DNA of 64,000 nucleotides, from positions 31,356,848-31,420,847 of the forward strand of contig CM055111.1 in the NCBI GenBank assembly GCA_029204225.1, written 5' to 3'. Position 1 is the stretch's first letter. Every line of letters starts with the position of its first letter. The stretch is from Diphasiastrum complanatum (Eukaryota; Streptophyta; Lycopodiopsida; Lycopodiales; Lycopodiaceae). Both the position numbers and the translations under genes were made by a program. Below the pieces are notes generated by a model, which saw only the letters and a list, made by a program, of their open reading frames with translations, was not told the DNA's origin and made no database searches. Shown piece by piece: positions 11,127-24,650 of the stretch.

Positions 11127-13035
11127 CAGAAGGCAATCAAAAATTTTATTCCTGCACAAGTTCTTTCTTTTAACTGATTTTTGTTGGGTTATTTAGAAAA
11201 AGACACCTTAGTTTGTGTACGTTCATGGTTGGCTATTACCAAAGCCCAAGCATTTTGGAGCAACAATTGTAATTTGAGCTCTAGTTTTCGTCAAGACTAA
11301 GATGACAAGTCTTATGAAAAGCTCAAGATTTCAAAACACATCTTTTTGTTGTAAGCGTTTTACTTCTTTTCACATATTTTGAGCTAAGAAAGGACACATC
11401 ATTTGCAACGTGTAATATGGTCCAAGCTTGTAACCATGACTAGGAATTTGCTTCAAAATGTGTTAGATGCATTGCAAGTTGTGACTTGATGAAATTATAT
11501 GACAAGCTCTAAGAGATGTGATGATGCCATGGACCTAGTTCATTCTCAACCTTAGCTAGTCTGAGCATAGACTCCTAACATTTGTTCCCAAAAGTCACAT
11601 TTAGATATTGCTAGAGGGTGGATTGTAGTTTGCCTAGAATTAATGGAGGTGAATCATTTGCAGAGAAGGCACAAAGCTGGAAACTGGCAAAAGCATTTTG
11701 AAGGAGATCCAATGAACAAATCATGGGGCCTACTCTTAGTAAAGGGTATCCATATCCATACTTCCATTTTCTTTTTCCAACCAAACGGAAAAGTTGAGTA
11801 ACTTGAGTATGGTTTCAATGATAGTTTATTTTCTTTTCTTTTCTTGCATTAATTTTTGGAAAATTTTGGTTTATAGATTGTAGTAACTATTGTTTTAGAT
11901 GACTTAATTGATCGAAGAAAGGAGTGTGCCTACTATAGCAATCACATTAATGACCTTGAGTAAAAAGGGGTTGAGAGCAATTTACACATGAGCATAGAAG
12001 AAGGTTTTAGCATCAAAGGCAGGACGAGACAATATGGAACAAAACAAGCAAATTAGGTTTTTTTTTAAAAGGTCCATATGCAAGGAACAATTTTAAGTTA
12101 GTGTTTGTTTAGATGGACCTAACTCTTGAGAATGACTCGCAAGACCTTAGCAAGCTATCAATTTTCTTGGAAAATTGAACATCAATTGACGAATGTTAAA
12201 ACTTCACTAAACTTTATGGATTTTTTGTTGATCACAATTGTTGTTTGCATGTTCCTTTTTGTCTGATTCCAAAAACTATTAGTTACTTTTCGCCATAGAT
12301 TTAAGTACACTAGAATTTGTACCTTTGATGACATTACTAGATTTCCTTTCCATCACCCATTTGTGTTATTTTTGTGTACCATGTTTTGCACGTACATTTT
12401 TGTCTGATGCCAACTATTTGCGTTATTTTTGTCTCGCATGTTATTTTTGTTGTTATTAGGCAGCCACGGATTGAGAGCATATCATTATCCAATCATAGTG
12501 TTTCACGTTTAGACACCTTATGTCATTCATGACAAGCCCTTATTATGACTTTCACATAGATGAATTTCATAGTTGTCCATGTAAGTTCAAATACGTAATG
12601 GGGAGAGATGTTTCGTGAAGATGAGGACTCTTAATAACTATGTTCAGCAATCTAATCATTATATCACAAGTGGCTACATGTTAACCATCTACGTAGTTCT
12701 TTCCTATCACGAATTCACCACCATTCTCGTTTTTGAACACACAAAAGGAAGACCACCTAACTTTATGGTGCTGCTCAACAACATTAGGCGAAGCTTGAAC
12801 AACGTAAGAGCTTTTTATATCATTTACTTTTCTTGACTCATACATGCTCAATATCCACATGGCCCATAATATTGATTTGTTCCATGAGTGTAATGATTGT
12901 TCTCTGTTTTGATAATTTTGAAGTTTTTGTATATGTTTTTGGATAATTAAAAAAGCTTTGATGGGCAAGGTGGGGACATGCGATTGGACAATACATCCCC
13001 ACAAAATTTTGAATGATCTAATTAGCAAACATGCA

Positions 13036-13038
<3 letters not shown>
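11127..13038. other. No gene seen downstream of SIN3-like gene
   Basis: AT-rich sequence with scattered short frames and no family I recognise. The first few hundred bases presumably include the 3' UTR of the SIN3-like gene. No transposon termini were found. Confidence 0.5.

Positions 13039-13102
<64 letters not shown>
13039..13102. repeat. (CT)32 microsatellite
   Basis: An uninterrupted CT dinucleotide run of about 64 bases. The Arg-Glu and Leu-Ser open frames over it are artefacts of the repeat. Confidence 0.97.
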
Positions 13103-13105
<3 letters not shown>

Positions 13106-14275
13106 CATACATTTGTCTTTGCAAAATAATAGGCGCGTGCAATAGAAGGCCATGAAGTTCCATCGACTTATGTAGTCAAATATCTTAGAGATTTGTCTTG
13201 CATCATGTGAACGAGGGAAGAAATGAGACATTTTTTTTTTTTTAACTTGCCTCCCATGTACTATGTTTTCTTAGCTAAGTTCTAACTTCTCATTGTGCGT
13301 AGTAGATTTTTTGGATGAAAAGAATTTCTTTTGGATCTAATAATGAGTATTTATTATTTGATGCTTACCAAAACTCTCTGAAGACAATCGTGCTCACTCA
13401 TGGAAAGATACTAACATTTTCTTGAATAAATAAGCACATCCAATTCCTTTCCATATTCAGATGGAACAAGAGAAGAGAGAGAATATGACTATGTATGACT
13501 CAAGTTAACGAGATAATTTTGCCAATGTTTAGTTTTTTTAGATTTTCAAAAGAATGTTGAGAAAATATTGATTCTTAACTTTTATTGGAGAGAATATGAG
13601 AGAGCAATACAAAATTAAGTGATAGGATAGGGGTAGCACTTATATCAATTTCTTGGATTTTTTATTTTCCGAAGAGGTTTGCATTATATTTCTTTGTCCT
13701 TGAGGGAGTCTCTCCAAAGGTGGGGATGTTAGAATATGGAATTTGATTATAGTGATTCTTTTGTTTTTGGACTATGAAACAATCTTTGTGCGTTATGGTG
13801 ACTTTTTTACTATAGTGTTTAACATAGCACACATTAATAAACTATAGTATGCAATGTATTAATACATCTCACATTCTCAAATATTTGGCATATAGCCTCT
13901 GGTACAATTATAAAGAAAGCAGTTCTTGAGTTTGTTGAAATTCCTTGTTGTCCTTTGATCTTTGACCTTCTGGAAATGTGTGGGGATCTATTCATGCGTT
14001 GGGACGAGCAACCTACTTGGTTCTTTGTATCATATATCAATACCAAGGACATGGTATTGGAATGACAAGAGATAGTTGGAAGAAGGAAAAGGCAATTTAA
14101 GTTGTGATGCACCATTTTCAAAAGTCAAGGATGGGAACAATGAAAAGTCAACAATTGTCATGCTAAATGATTGTTATTAGAAAAAAAAGTATAGAGGTCT
14201 CATGCAGTATGATGTCAGTCTAACAATGAAATTGAATGCTCTTACTCTCCTTATGTGTCAAGTTGAATGAATCAA
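13103..14275. other. No gene recognised
   Basis: AT-rich. A minus-strand open frame of 95 codons (13834-14121) and its plus-strand complement match nothing I know. Copia fragments begin immediately after. Confidence 0.45.
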
Positions 14276-14279
14276 CATA

Positions 14280-14595
14280 GTGCTTCGTCCTTCTTTCTAT
14301 ACCATTGTTTGGCTACTTATTTCAGGCCATAAATGCTTATATTCATCTGACATCCATATTCTGGATATTCTTGGTTTACAAAACCAAGTGTTTGTTTCCG
14401 AAATGTCCATTTTTTCGCCTAGGTCCATGAATAAGTCTTCTTCCAATTCTACGTGCAAAAAAGCAGTCTTCTCATCCACAATATGGATTTTCAGATCATG
14501 AGCCACTGCATACGTGAATAACAAGCGAATTGATGTATGTTTGACTACCGGTGAGAAAGTATCAGTGTAGTCGAACAGGTGGTTTCGAGTTCAAT
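14280..14595 (-). pseudogene. Ty1/copia RT fragment
   Basis: On the minus strand the frame reads YTDTFSPVVKHTSIR, LLFTYAVAHDLKIHIVDEK, then TAFLHVELEEDLFMD. This matches the copia RT segment with the first catalytic aspartate (usually M-D-V-K-T-A-F; here the residue preceding E-K is V-D). It follows the other minus-strand RT piece (14690-15240) after a scrambled junction of about 100 bases, so two non-contiguous copies are apposed. Confidence 0.85.
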
Positions 14596-14689
14596 TTTGC
14601 AGGTTTCAAGTTCGACTCTGATTTGAGATTTTATGCTGGAATTCGAGCTGGCGATTCGAGTCTATCAGGCACTCGATCTTGACCTCCCT

Positions 14690-15240
14690 TTGAATTTTGC
14701 TAGCTTGCAATTAATCAGATTATATTTGACTAACATGGTGTAGATGACCTCTGTTGTGTGATGTAGACCAACTTCTTTTTTCTGGCTATGTGGATTTGCA
14801 TACTGAGGCAGAATGAGCTTCGCCCAGATCAGTCATGTTGAATTCGGAAGATAGCATTGTCTTGGCCTCTTTTATCAGATCGGTACTCTTGTTGAAAAGC
14901 AATGTATCATCCACGTATAAAGTGATAATGATAAAAGACTGCTACACAGTTTTGAAGTTTACATTTGAATTTGAGAAGCTGGTTGTGTAGCTGTGATCAA
15001 TAAGGAAAGTATTGATCCTTTGAAACCATGATCGAGCAGCTTGCTTCAAGCCATAAAGTTCCTTATTGAGTTTACACACATGATAGTGTTTACCCTCGAT
15101 AATATAACCTTTGGGTTGCACCATGTAAATGTCTTGTTTGATAACTCCATTGAGATATATATATATATATGTTGTCTGTACATCCATTTGATGTATTTCC
15201 AAATCTGTTGCAGCGGCAAATGATAGCAAAAGTCAAATAG
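14690..15240 (-). pseudogene. Ty1/copia RT fragment with YVDD retained
   Basis: The minus frame reads DLEIHQMDVQT, NGVIKQDIYMVQPKGYI, CKLNKELYGLKQAARSWFQ, then, after a stop, LYVDDTLLF (about 14910-14935) and AKTMLSSEFNMTDLGEAH. The catalytic YVDD is present, unlike copies A and C. A TA dinucleotide run sits inside the coding region at 15152-15170. Frameshifts follow DLGEAH. Its 5' edge (about 15240) abuts the Helitron helicase fragment on the other strand. Confidence 0.88.
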
Positions 15241-15244
15241 AAGT

Positions 15245-16195
15245 GGCGATTTGGAGGCCCGAGAGTTGTTGTACCAAGACTTGTCGCAATTTTAGATTTA
15301 CAACAAGAGAGTGCGAAGGTGGACCCGTGGAATAAATGCACAATCCATTCTAAGCAATGGACGTATGTATTTTGACAATCCGTCGAAAGGAGAGCGATTT
15401 TATTTGCAAGTTCTTTTGCTCTCATGTTAGAGGTGCAACAAGTTTTGAGGACCTGCTTACTTGATGGTGAGTTGTTTTTGTCGTTCAAAGATGCTTGCAA
15501 GCATAGACTTCCAATAAAGGATGCGGTGGAATGGAGTAATTGCCTGCTGGAGGCGGTATTGTTGCGGACTCCATCAGAATTTCGGCTCATGTTCGCTGTA
15601 CTTCTTTTGACATGTGTCCCTTATGACCCATTAGATTTTTGGAAGTGTATAGATTCCCATTTAGTAGAAAATTTATTACACGGAGTTAGGACAACCAGTA
15701 ACATGCGAGACCATTACTGTGAGTCAGATTATGATAGATAGGGCTCTTCTAGACGTGGAGACGCACATGCAAGCTTTGGGAAAGTCATTGAAAAATTTTG
15801 GCTTCACACTTCCTGATAGCGATGTCAAATTTTCTCCACTATTTTTGCGAGGAGATATATCTCGATGAGACTCTTTCAAAGGTAAAGGCTGACATCGAGA
15901 GATTGAATGTGGATCAACGCATGGTTTTAGGAAGTGTGGTACGTGGGTGGAGTGTTCTTTGTAGATGGTCCAGGTGGTACAGGTAAGATATTTTTGTATA
16001 GTATCATGTTGTCGTACGTGCATGCACAAGATTGGATAGCACTGACAGTTGCTTCATCAGAGATCGCCACATTGTTAATGAAAGGTGGTAGGACCGCGCA
16101 CTCTAGATTTAGAATTCCTCATACGGAATTGAATGAAAGTTCAACATGCAACATCTTGAAAAAGTCTCCATTAGGTAAGTTGAGTTTTTTTAGAA
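15245..16195 (+). pseudogene. Helitron Pif1-type helicase fragment
   Basis: Helitron RepHel proteins replicate rolling-circle transposons, and their C-terminal half is a Pif1-like helicase. Here the plus strand gives RMYFDNPSKGERFYLQ, then VRGATSFEDLLT in another frame, DGELFLSFKDACK, EFRLMFAVLLLTC, LNVDQRMV, then the Walker A region FFVDGPGGTGKIFLYS (canonical GKT is GKI here), LTVASSEIATLLMKGGRTAHSRF and STCNI. The order is that of the linker and helicase N-terminus. At least three frame changes and in-frame stops break it, and it stops after the motif following Walker A. No Rep nuclease domain and no 5'-TC or 3'-CTRR terminus was found nearby. Confidence 0.92.
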
Positions 16196-17890
16196 ATAAC
16201 AAGGTCTATGGTTGAGGACCCTTCACCTTACCATTCTCCTGCAGCTTTTCCATGACTCCCAGCACCAAGGCACCGCCAGGAAACCACAAGATGGCGATTG
16301 CGGTCTACATACAGTTGCAAAAAGCATCGTTCTTTGATGCTCCGAGAGAGGAATTCAAATATGAGTGATTTACGTTTGTTCTTATGTCTTTGTAATTATT
16401 TCACAACTACGTACACAATTAGAATTAAACTAGCCTTGTAAATATAGATTAGTCAAAATGCTTCTTGTAACAAACAAGAACGATGTGTATAAATACATCT
16501 CCAGCTCTCATTTAGTCGTGTGCAATAGAGCATAAGATCTAGCATTTGTGTTACGTCCCATCTAAGGTTGTAACCTACATTGTTGCTCTTGCTCCATGAC
16601 AAGCATTGAATGTAATATACAAGCAACACTTCTTCTTCTATATTAAAAATAGATGTTTGTGTGTTGTGATTTAATTATGTTGTTCTATTTGCTTGTTTCG
16701 CTCATTCACTCAGTCTAACGGATCACAGATGTCTCTGACTCCTCAATATCTAGTCAGAAAATGGTTGTCTCTGATGCCTGAGGAACAAGCGGAATTGTTT
16801 TGCACCATTATTCCATATTGAACCTTCTCATTCAAACTGATTGACAATAATTTAAATACTCTTCGATGGATGTGATCATACTAGTATCTGAACACACAAT
16901 TATTTTAACGGTCCTACATCAATTCGAGAGCTGTTCTGGATTATTTCTCCTCTCTCCCCTTTCCGTTCCAACAAATATTGTTATCTGCTATATACTTGAT
17001 CTTAAAAATGGTGATGGTTCACCATAAAGGCATTATGCTCGCCATTATCTTTGACATTCTATCGGTAGCTGCGATGGCTTGTTGATCCAGCCGTTTCTTG
17101 TTGTTGTTGTTGAACTTCAAGATTCGGTAGTCCTAGACCTCGTGATTCATCCTTTTGCATTATTTGTAAAACATTCTTTTCTTATTCTGAATAGGTTGGA
17201 TGAGTCAGTTGGTCAAGAATGTGTTAGACTCTTTATGTGAGCATTGTGTATGCGTGATACTTTGTGAGTCAAACCTAAGGGTTTGTTGGTGTGCTTGAGC
17301 ATGAGTCAAGTATAATGTAGTTGAGATGCATAACATCTTTTGGACACTCCAGATGTTGTTGCATTGCATTTCTTTACTCCTATAACATTTGTACTTAAGG
17401 AAAAGAGTTAGAAATCAGTTTTGATCTAATTTATACTATAAGCTTCAAATGTGATACTATATTTATTGTCCAGTTTATTTGATTTACTATGTCTAGTTGT
17501 GTTCGAGACGTGACCCGCTATGGATATATCGATCACGAACTAATCCCATAGCCTGCTACTTGGGTTAGGCGAGTAGCCACAGATAGGAAAAATTAGCTTG
17601 TATAGAGCTATTTATAGTACTTGCTATACTCGGGGGCATGTCTTGAGTTTGTCCTTCATTAGAGAAAATATGGGCCCAAAGAGGACCCTATAAGAAATGC
17701 CATGTAGGAGCAAAAAATAACTATAAAGTAATTATAATATCATTTTCTAACTTCTTTACGCATCGGCCCACACTACTTTCCATGTAAATGAATACACCTT
17801 AGTTTAGTCACATCAAACTTCACTGGTGCTTAACCATAGTTAAAATATAGTTTTTTAAAATGCTGAAAACTGATGACAAAACTTTATCAT
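16196..17890. other. No gene seen; possible solo LTR-like stretch
   Basis: Nothing codes convincingly. About 16350-16976 looks LTR-like: a TGTATAAATAC promoter-type motif near 16487, AT-rich tail and an end of the form TTCCAACA near 16976, but no primer site or matching second copy was found. At 17655-17705 CATTAGAG followed by a block similar to the MITE end at 57044 is present. Confidence 0.35.
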
Positions 17891-17894
17891 CTTC

Positions 17895-19180
17895 ATGTGG
17901 ATGTGTCACCAGAATATGCTCCACTTAGGACAAGAAATTCAAAGCAACCCAGCTTGTCAACTTCTGATATGGTCCGATAGAGGGAGGAAAAGCTAAAGCA
18001 TGTAGATTTATGGTCATTAAGAACATTGTATCCTATTGATCCATGTTCATTGCAACATCCAGATTTTCATTCGGTGAGTCAGTTAATTATCTATATGTGT
18101 CATGGTAAAAATGGCCTTTTGGGTTACTGTGAGAATTTGATGCTCTATGGGGATGCACATTCAATGCAAAGAATACATTATTTGAAAGATGAATCAAGAA
18201 AACATCAAAGGAGTGCGAAGAAAAATCTACAAAGATGAAAATTTGTTTGGATGAAATTGAGATGCTCAAGGAGGACATCCAACAATTGAAATCTTCTTTG
18301 CATTATTATACAGCTAGTAATGAGGAGATAAAAAATGCATTTCCATCCATGCGTATCTCATGTTTGTCTCTTGTTAAAGATATGGATGTACTCAACAGAA
18401 AGGTCCGAAGCGACAAGAAGAAAAGACTGGTAAACAAGGATTTATGTGATCTATCATCCAGAGGAGGTCATAGAAAAAGACAAATCCGTACATTCAAGTA
18501 AGTTATAGCTTATTTAGTATTAAATATTGCTTGAACTTTTTGATTCATTCATATATTATAGCACTAATACTTTTGACTTGCCATAACTTTTTAATCGTAG
18601 CTCAGAAGTATGTCCTTGTCAAGCGCTTTCCAATGCACCAAACTTTGCTAAATTCAGACTTACCACTAAAAAGTTATGCCATTTTTAGTGTGGAATCGAA
18701 ATGTGGACTCAAAAAGTTACATTACATAGATTTCAAATTTGAGTGTTTTGATTGGTCCATGTGTAAGAAAAATTGAGAAAAAATATAAAAAGAATCTTTA
18801 CAAAGGGGGTTTTTGGATTTGGAACTCCTCTAATGTCTTCTCTGTATTAATATTATGAGGCTAATCACGTTTTTGTATTCTCTTATAGGTGCTGAAAGAA
18901 GACCATGACATTCTCTCATGGATATTCAATAGAACATCATATCTTGCCACCATAAAAAATCACATGGAGGGAGTTCCACTCAATATTCCTGGAATTGGCA
19001 CTTTTAACATTGAATGGCATTTAGCAAGAGATCTGAAGACATTAAAATGTATGTTCAATGTATCTCATGGCGCTAACTCTAAACACCCTTGTTTGTACCG
19101 CATGAAAACAACAAAAGACATGACAAGGAGTACATGAATATCAAGAGATTGAGAAATCCTAATTGGAAATCTATAGGGAT
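17895..19180 (+). pseudogene. Unrecognised decayed multi-exon gene
   Basis: Three protein-like stretches have plausible splice borders. The first, 17895-18073, contains EEKLKHVDLWSLRTLYPIDP, carries one stop, and ends before GTGAGT. The second, 18238-18497, encodes a charged, probably coiled-coil stretch starting MKICLDEIEMLKEDIQQLK and ends before GTAAGT. The third starts after TTATAG at 18889 and contains VPLNIPGIGTF, EWHLARDLKTLKCMF and GANSKHPCLY. The last resembles, by memory only, the D-x-K and C-x-Y/W-C segment of uncharacterised transposon-associated proteins. The intron between the second and third parts holds a repeat related to the MITE at 57044. Frames do not join cleanly, so I treat it as decayed. 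No function assigned. Confidence 0.4.
18562..18836 (+). repeat. MITE-related repeat, left end missing
   Basis: Similar to 57128-57420, from TTTTGACTTGCCATAAC to the terminal AACTCCTCTAATG. It lacks the matching left inverted terminus, so it is a truncated relative of the complete MITE at 57044-57420. Confidence 0.8.
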
Positions 19181-19725
19181 ATATCCAGGCCTTGGGGATA
19201 TTTCTTTTGGAATTTCAAAAACTCCTCCTCTGTAGGCAAAGTTTTTTCATAGGCTTTAGATTTTTCAAACATGGCCTCCAAGGCCTCATTGCCAGATTTC
19301 TAATTGCCATCTTTATCATAATCTATCTCACTTTCAAGGGTATCATATGAGTAATTAACAATGTTAGAAAAATCAAGTGAATTTTGAGCAAAAATTGAGA
19401 GGATTTCATCCTCTCTCAAATTCAAAACATCTCCTATATCATTAAATGAAATATAACTTTCATTATTTATAAAATATAAGGGAACATCGAGTAGAATTAA
19501 TTGATTAACATGAGTTGCAAATGGAAGAGAATCGGAGAGGATTATAGAACGAGGGAGAGTTTTTTGATAATCTAAAGCCATAGATGCTTCACCTTCAACC
19601 CCTATATCAGTATCTGAATCGTTTACATAAACTAGAGTAGGTGCAGATGCTTCGATCAATGGAACAGTTGAAGATTCAACAAACTCATCATCTGGAATTT
19701 CAACAGATATGTAAAAGACAAATGA
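19168..19725 (-). CDS. Orphan ORF of unknown function, interrupted by TAG
   Basis: On the minus strand one frame stays open from about 19725 to a TAG at 19300-19302. The first ATG gives 119 codons (19659-19300), beginning MIEASAPTLVYVNDSDTDIG and rich in Asp, Ser and Ile. The same frame then continues for about 43 codons past the stop (KSGNEALEAMFEKSKAYEK and on) to a second stop near 19168. It matches no family I know. It starts exactly where homology to the SIN3 5' region ends (19727), so the duplicated SIN3 promoter points at it, but the SIN3 start codon is in a different frame. Probably a fragment of an unknown gene. Confidence 0.35.
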
Positions 19726-19726
19726 C

Positions 19727-21690
<1,964 letters not shown>

Positions 21691-22575
21691 ACCTCATTCA
21701 TCAATTTTTGCAAAGAGCATGGAATAAGGGGCAATTTGCACAAGTGCCTTAGCACAAAAAATTGCAAGGTTGTAGAATCCACTAGAGCTATGATGACTCA
21801 TATGAGCTTTGTAGATTTGTTTTGGGTTGAGGCAATATGCAAGGTAGTTTTCGTGTAGAATAGGAGCCCATAGTTGCTAGAGAAAATCATACTCCTAAAA
21901 TGACATTCAGTGAAAGGAAACGAAGAGCAGGTGGATAGCAAATATTTGGATGTAGGGTATATCTACATCTCCCATCAATGTATAGTAATCGATAGGACAG
22001 ACAAGATCCTAGCACTCGGAAAGAGGCATGGATACTTGTACAGATTAAGTCATTGTTTTTCTGCTTATAGTTAGGCTCTCAGTACTTCTGTTTAGATCAA
22101 TAAAAGTTTATTTTTGTAGTATAGACTTGGTCATTTGAATCATGCTTCTATATCCCACATGTTTAAGTAGTCTATTGTACTTGATCTGGACTATCCAGAT
22201 AAGAAAGTCAAACTACATGTCTTTCAAGACTGTATAGTTGGTAAGTAGGCTAAGAAACCTTTTAGATCAATCCATCAACATGTTGCTAGAGGACTGTTAG
22301 ATATTATACCTACAAATATATGTGGCCTAATGCAGAATCCTTCATTGAATGATGCAAAATATTTTATTACTTTTATTGATGAATTTTCTAGAAGGACAGT
22401 TGTATATTTTATCAAGAAGAAATCAGAGGCCTTCAACATCTTTAAAACCATCAAGGAGCGTGAAGAACCTACGAGTGTTCGAATGCATAACCTACGCATA
22501 GATTCCAAAGGACACAAGGAAGAATTTCGACTTCCAAAGTCTCAAAACCATTCTAATTGGCTACACTTCCATTGA
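21691..22575 (+). pseudogene. Ty1/copia integrase fragment (copy C)
   Basis: Pieces of integrase in scrambled order. First comes the end of the core (VESTRAMMTH-like, near 21775, in common with 39690). Then the GAG-pre-integrase region (LGHLNHAS in the 22130-22160 area and a GKxAKKPFR stretch) is followed by DAKYFITFIDEFSRRTVVYF and KKKSEAFNIFKT. The sequence then jumps to SKGHKEEFRLPKS, skipping the segment with the second aspartate and glutamate, which 40370-40700 keeps. The first aspartate of DDE is changed (T-N-I-C-G). Closely similar to 39603-40380. Several stops. Confidence 0.88.
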
Positions 22576-23590
22576 CAACACTTACAAGTTGTACGACCCC
22601 GATAGCCAGCAAAGTTTATTCACTATCCTTATCAAGGATCGATTCATCAACTTCAAAGACAAGAGCAGCATTCCATGAGAATCTTCGACAGCGCTTGTCT
22701 TCAACACGACAATTCGAGCCTCTGGTTCAAGCATGTTGACAGTCAATCAACTAATCAACAACAAATCAGAAGAAGAAGTTGTTGTTTCTCATCGACAACA
22801 CAACCGAGGATTGGATCATCAACCGACACCACCTCCAAGAAGGTCGAACCGAGTGCGCACACAGCCCACAAGGTATATTCATGAGTCTGCTTGTCTCTTA
22901 ATTCAAGAATCGACTATGGTCGATGAGACACTTAGCAAACATCCTATATGACTAAAGTTATTGAAGAAGACATGTACATGCTACAACCTAAGGGATATGT
23001 TCTCAAATGTATGAAGAATCATGCATGTAAACCCCATAAGGCACTTTACGGCATGAAACAGTCAGCAAGAGCTTGGTTTCAAAAAATAAACACATTCCTC
23101 ATCCAACATAGTTTTCAACCAGGCACTACCAATTCTAATGCTTCTTTCAATTCAGTGCAACATTCCTTCATTATCATCACCTTGTATGTCACATTGCTTT
23201 TCAACAATGACACCAATCAGGTGAAGGATTCTAAATAGATGTTATCATCCAAATTCGACATGATCGATCTAGGTGAGACTCACTACTGTCTAGGAGTTCA
23301 AATCCACCAAGACAAAGCGAGACGACTGATTTATATCACTCAGCAAAGACATCTTTATAGTATCCTTATCAAATATAATATGATCAGTTGCAAATAAACT
23401 CACTCAATGATGGATCTAGGCCTGCGATTGTCAAAGAACCAATGTCCTTAGAGTAATCAAGAAAAGGAGTAGATGAGAGAGTATCCATACCAATCGATAC
23501 TCGGATCTCTCATGTATGCAATGGTCTATACAAGACTTACTATTGCTTTTGCAATTAGCTCACTAAGCCCAATACTAGAATCATCCATTG
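22576..23590 (+). pseudogene. Ty1/copia linker and RT fragment (copy C), catalytic DD lost
   Basis: The linker reads EEEVVVSHRQHN, then PPPRRSNRVRTQPTRYIHES, typical of the hinge between integrase and RT. RT resumes at 22948 without its N-terminus: VIEEDMYMLQPKGYV, KPHKALYGMKQSARAWFQ, then LYVTLLFNND where YVDD is expected, then KFDMIDLGETHY, QQRHLYSILIKYNM and GSLMYAMVYTR. The in-frame loss of six bases at about 23186 removes both catalytic aspartates and is identical in copy A (2219). Confidence 0.9.
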
Positions 23591-24120
23591 CAAGGCTCTC
23601 ATAAGAATCATGAGATACATTTGAGCTACAACAAACCTGTGCATCTGCAGCTCAGTATATATTCAGATGCGAGTTGGGGAGGAGATGTAGACACTCATAA
23701 ATCCACATCTAGATTTACTATCTTCTTCAACAACGGTCCTATCTCTTGGAACAATCATAAGAAAACCTTAGTTGTTCTGTCCTCTATAGAAGCAGGGTAC
23801 GTTGCTATTTCTAAAACCATTAAAGAAGCAATTTGGTTGAGAAGTTTACTATCAAACATTAGTCTGAATTTGTACACTCCAACAATTATGTTTTGTGTTA
23901 ATCATAGTGCTATTGCCTTATCAACCAACCCTATATTTCACTCTAGGAGTAAGCACATTGAGATTCGATATCGGTATGTTAGGAGTAAGGCTCTTGACAA
24001 AGAGATAAGGTTAACGTACTATCGAACGTGGGACATAATTGAATCTGTTTACCAAGGCATTGAGCATTGATGCACACAACAAATTTTGTGCATCACTTAG
24101 TCTAAAGATCAAGGCATTCA
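23588..24120 (+). pseudogene. Ty1/copia RNase H (copy C)
   Basis: An open frame of 160 codons from 23588 to 24070 carries YSDASWGGDVDTHKSTSRF, PISWNNHKKTLVVLSS, EAIWLRSLLS and SRSKHIEIRYRYVRS. This is the full copia RNase H with the first acidic residues present. The later C-D-N-Q segment is C-V-N-H, so an active-site aspartate is lost. The terminal ADIxTK-type segment is replaced by DIIESVYQG. A similar fragment is at 46334-46675. Confidence 0.92.
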
Positions 24121-24650
24121 TGGATCCAGATTAAGAAGGAGAGAGGGGGGTGGATTTATTTCTTTACTCTCTTAAATGTCATGCTAACCTACTTCCATTC
24201 ACATTGCTGTAGTTTTACAAGTATTGTCGCATAGTCCCCAAACTCCTCTATTATCGAAGACATACATCAGATTGGCAACCGACTTGTCAAAGAAGACCGA
24301 CTTGTCAGAGAAAGGCTGACTTTGTCGACTATCGTCTTTTATCGAGGATGTCTGACTCCATCAACTATCCTCGACAACTGATATCTCAACTTTATCGACT
24401 ATCGGCAGTGACACTCCAAATAGTCGAAGCCTTCTTAGTTGTCTTGTGCTCACAACATCCATCTGACTTTTATTTTCATACACATCAATCTGAATTGACT
24501 ATTGTCTTGTTGTTGCGTTCAGATCATTGTCAATGTTGCATGCTTTGCTATCTCTCATTTTTTGTGTGACTTTCTAAATTGGTTTGTATGACTATCTACT
24601 CTTTCGTTTCTGTAGCGCAAATAGATTCTTTGTGTTGTCTTGCATAGTCT
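24121..24650 (+). repeat. Purine tract and LTR-like U3 block
   Basis: A purine-rich tract (GAAGGAGAGAGGGGGG, about 24136-24151) follows the copia RNase H and is followed by TGGATTTATT, a possible LTR start. From about 24258 the sequence repeats 2603-2990 with its GACTATCG-type motifs. Confidence 0.5.

Noticed and set aside
12681-13231. Long Arg-Glu and Leu-Ser frames
   Set aside because: They are translations of the (CT)n microsatellite.
16350-16980. Complete solo LTR
   Set aside because: TATA-like motif and a CAACA end are suggestive, but no matching copy, start or target duplication could be identified, so it is mentioned only as a possibility.
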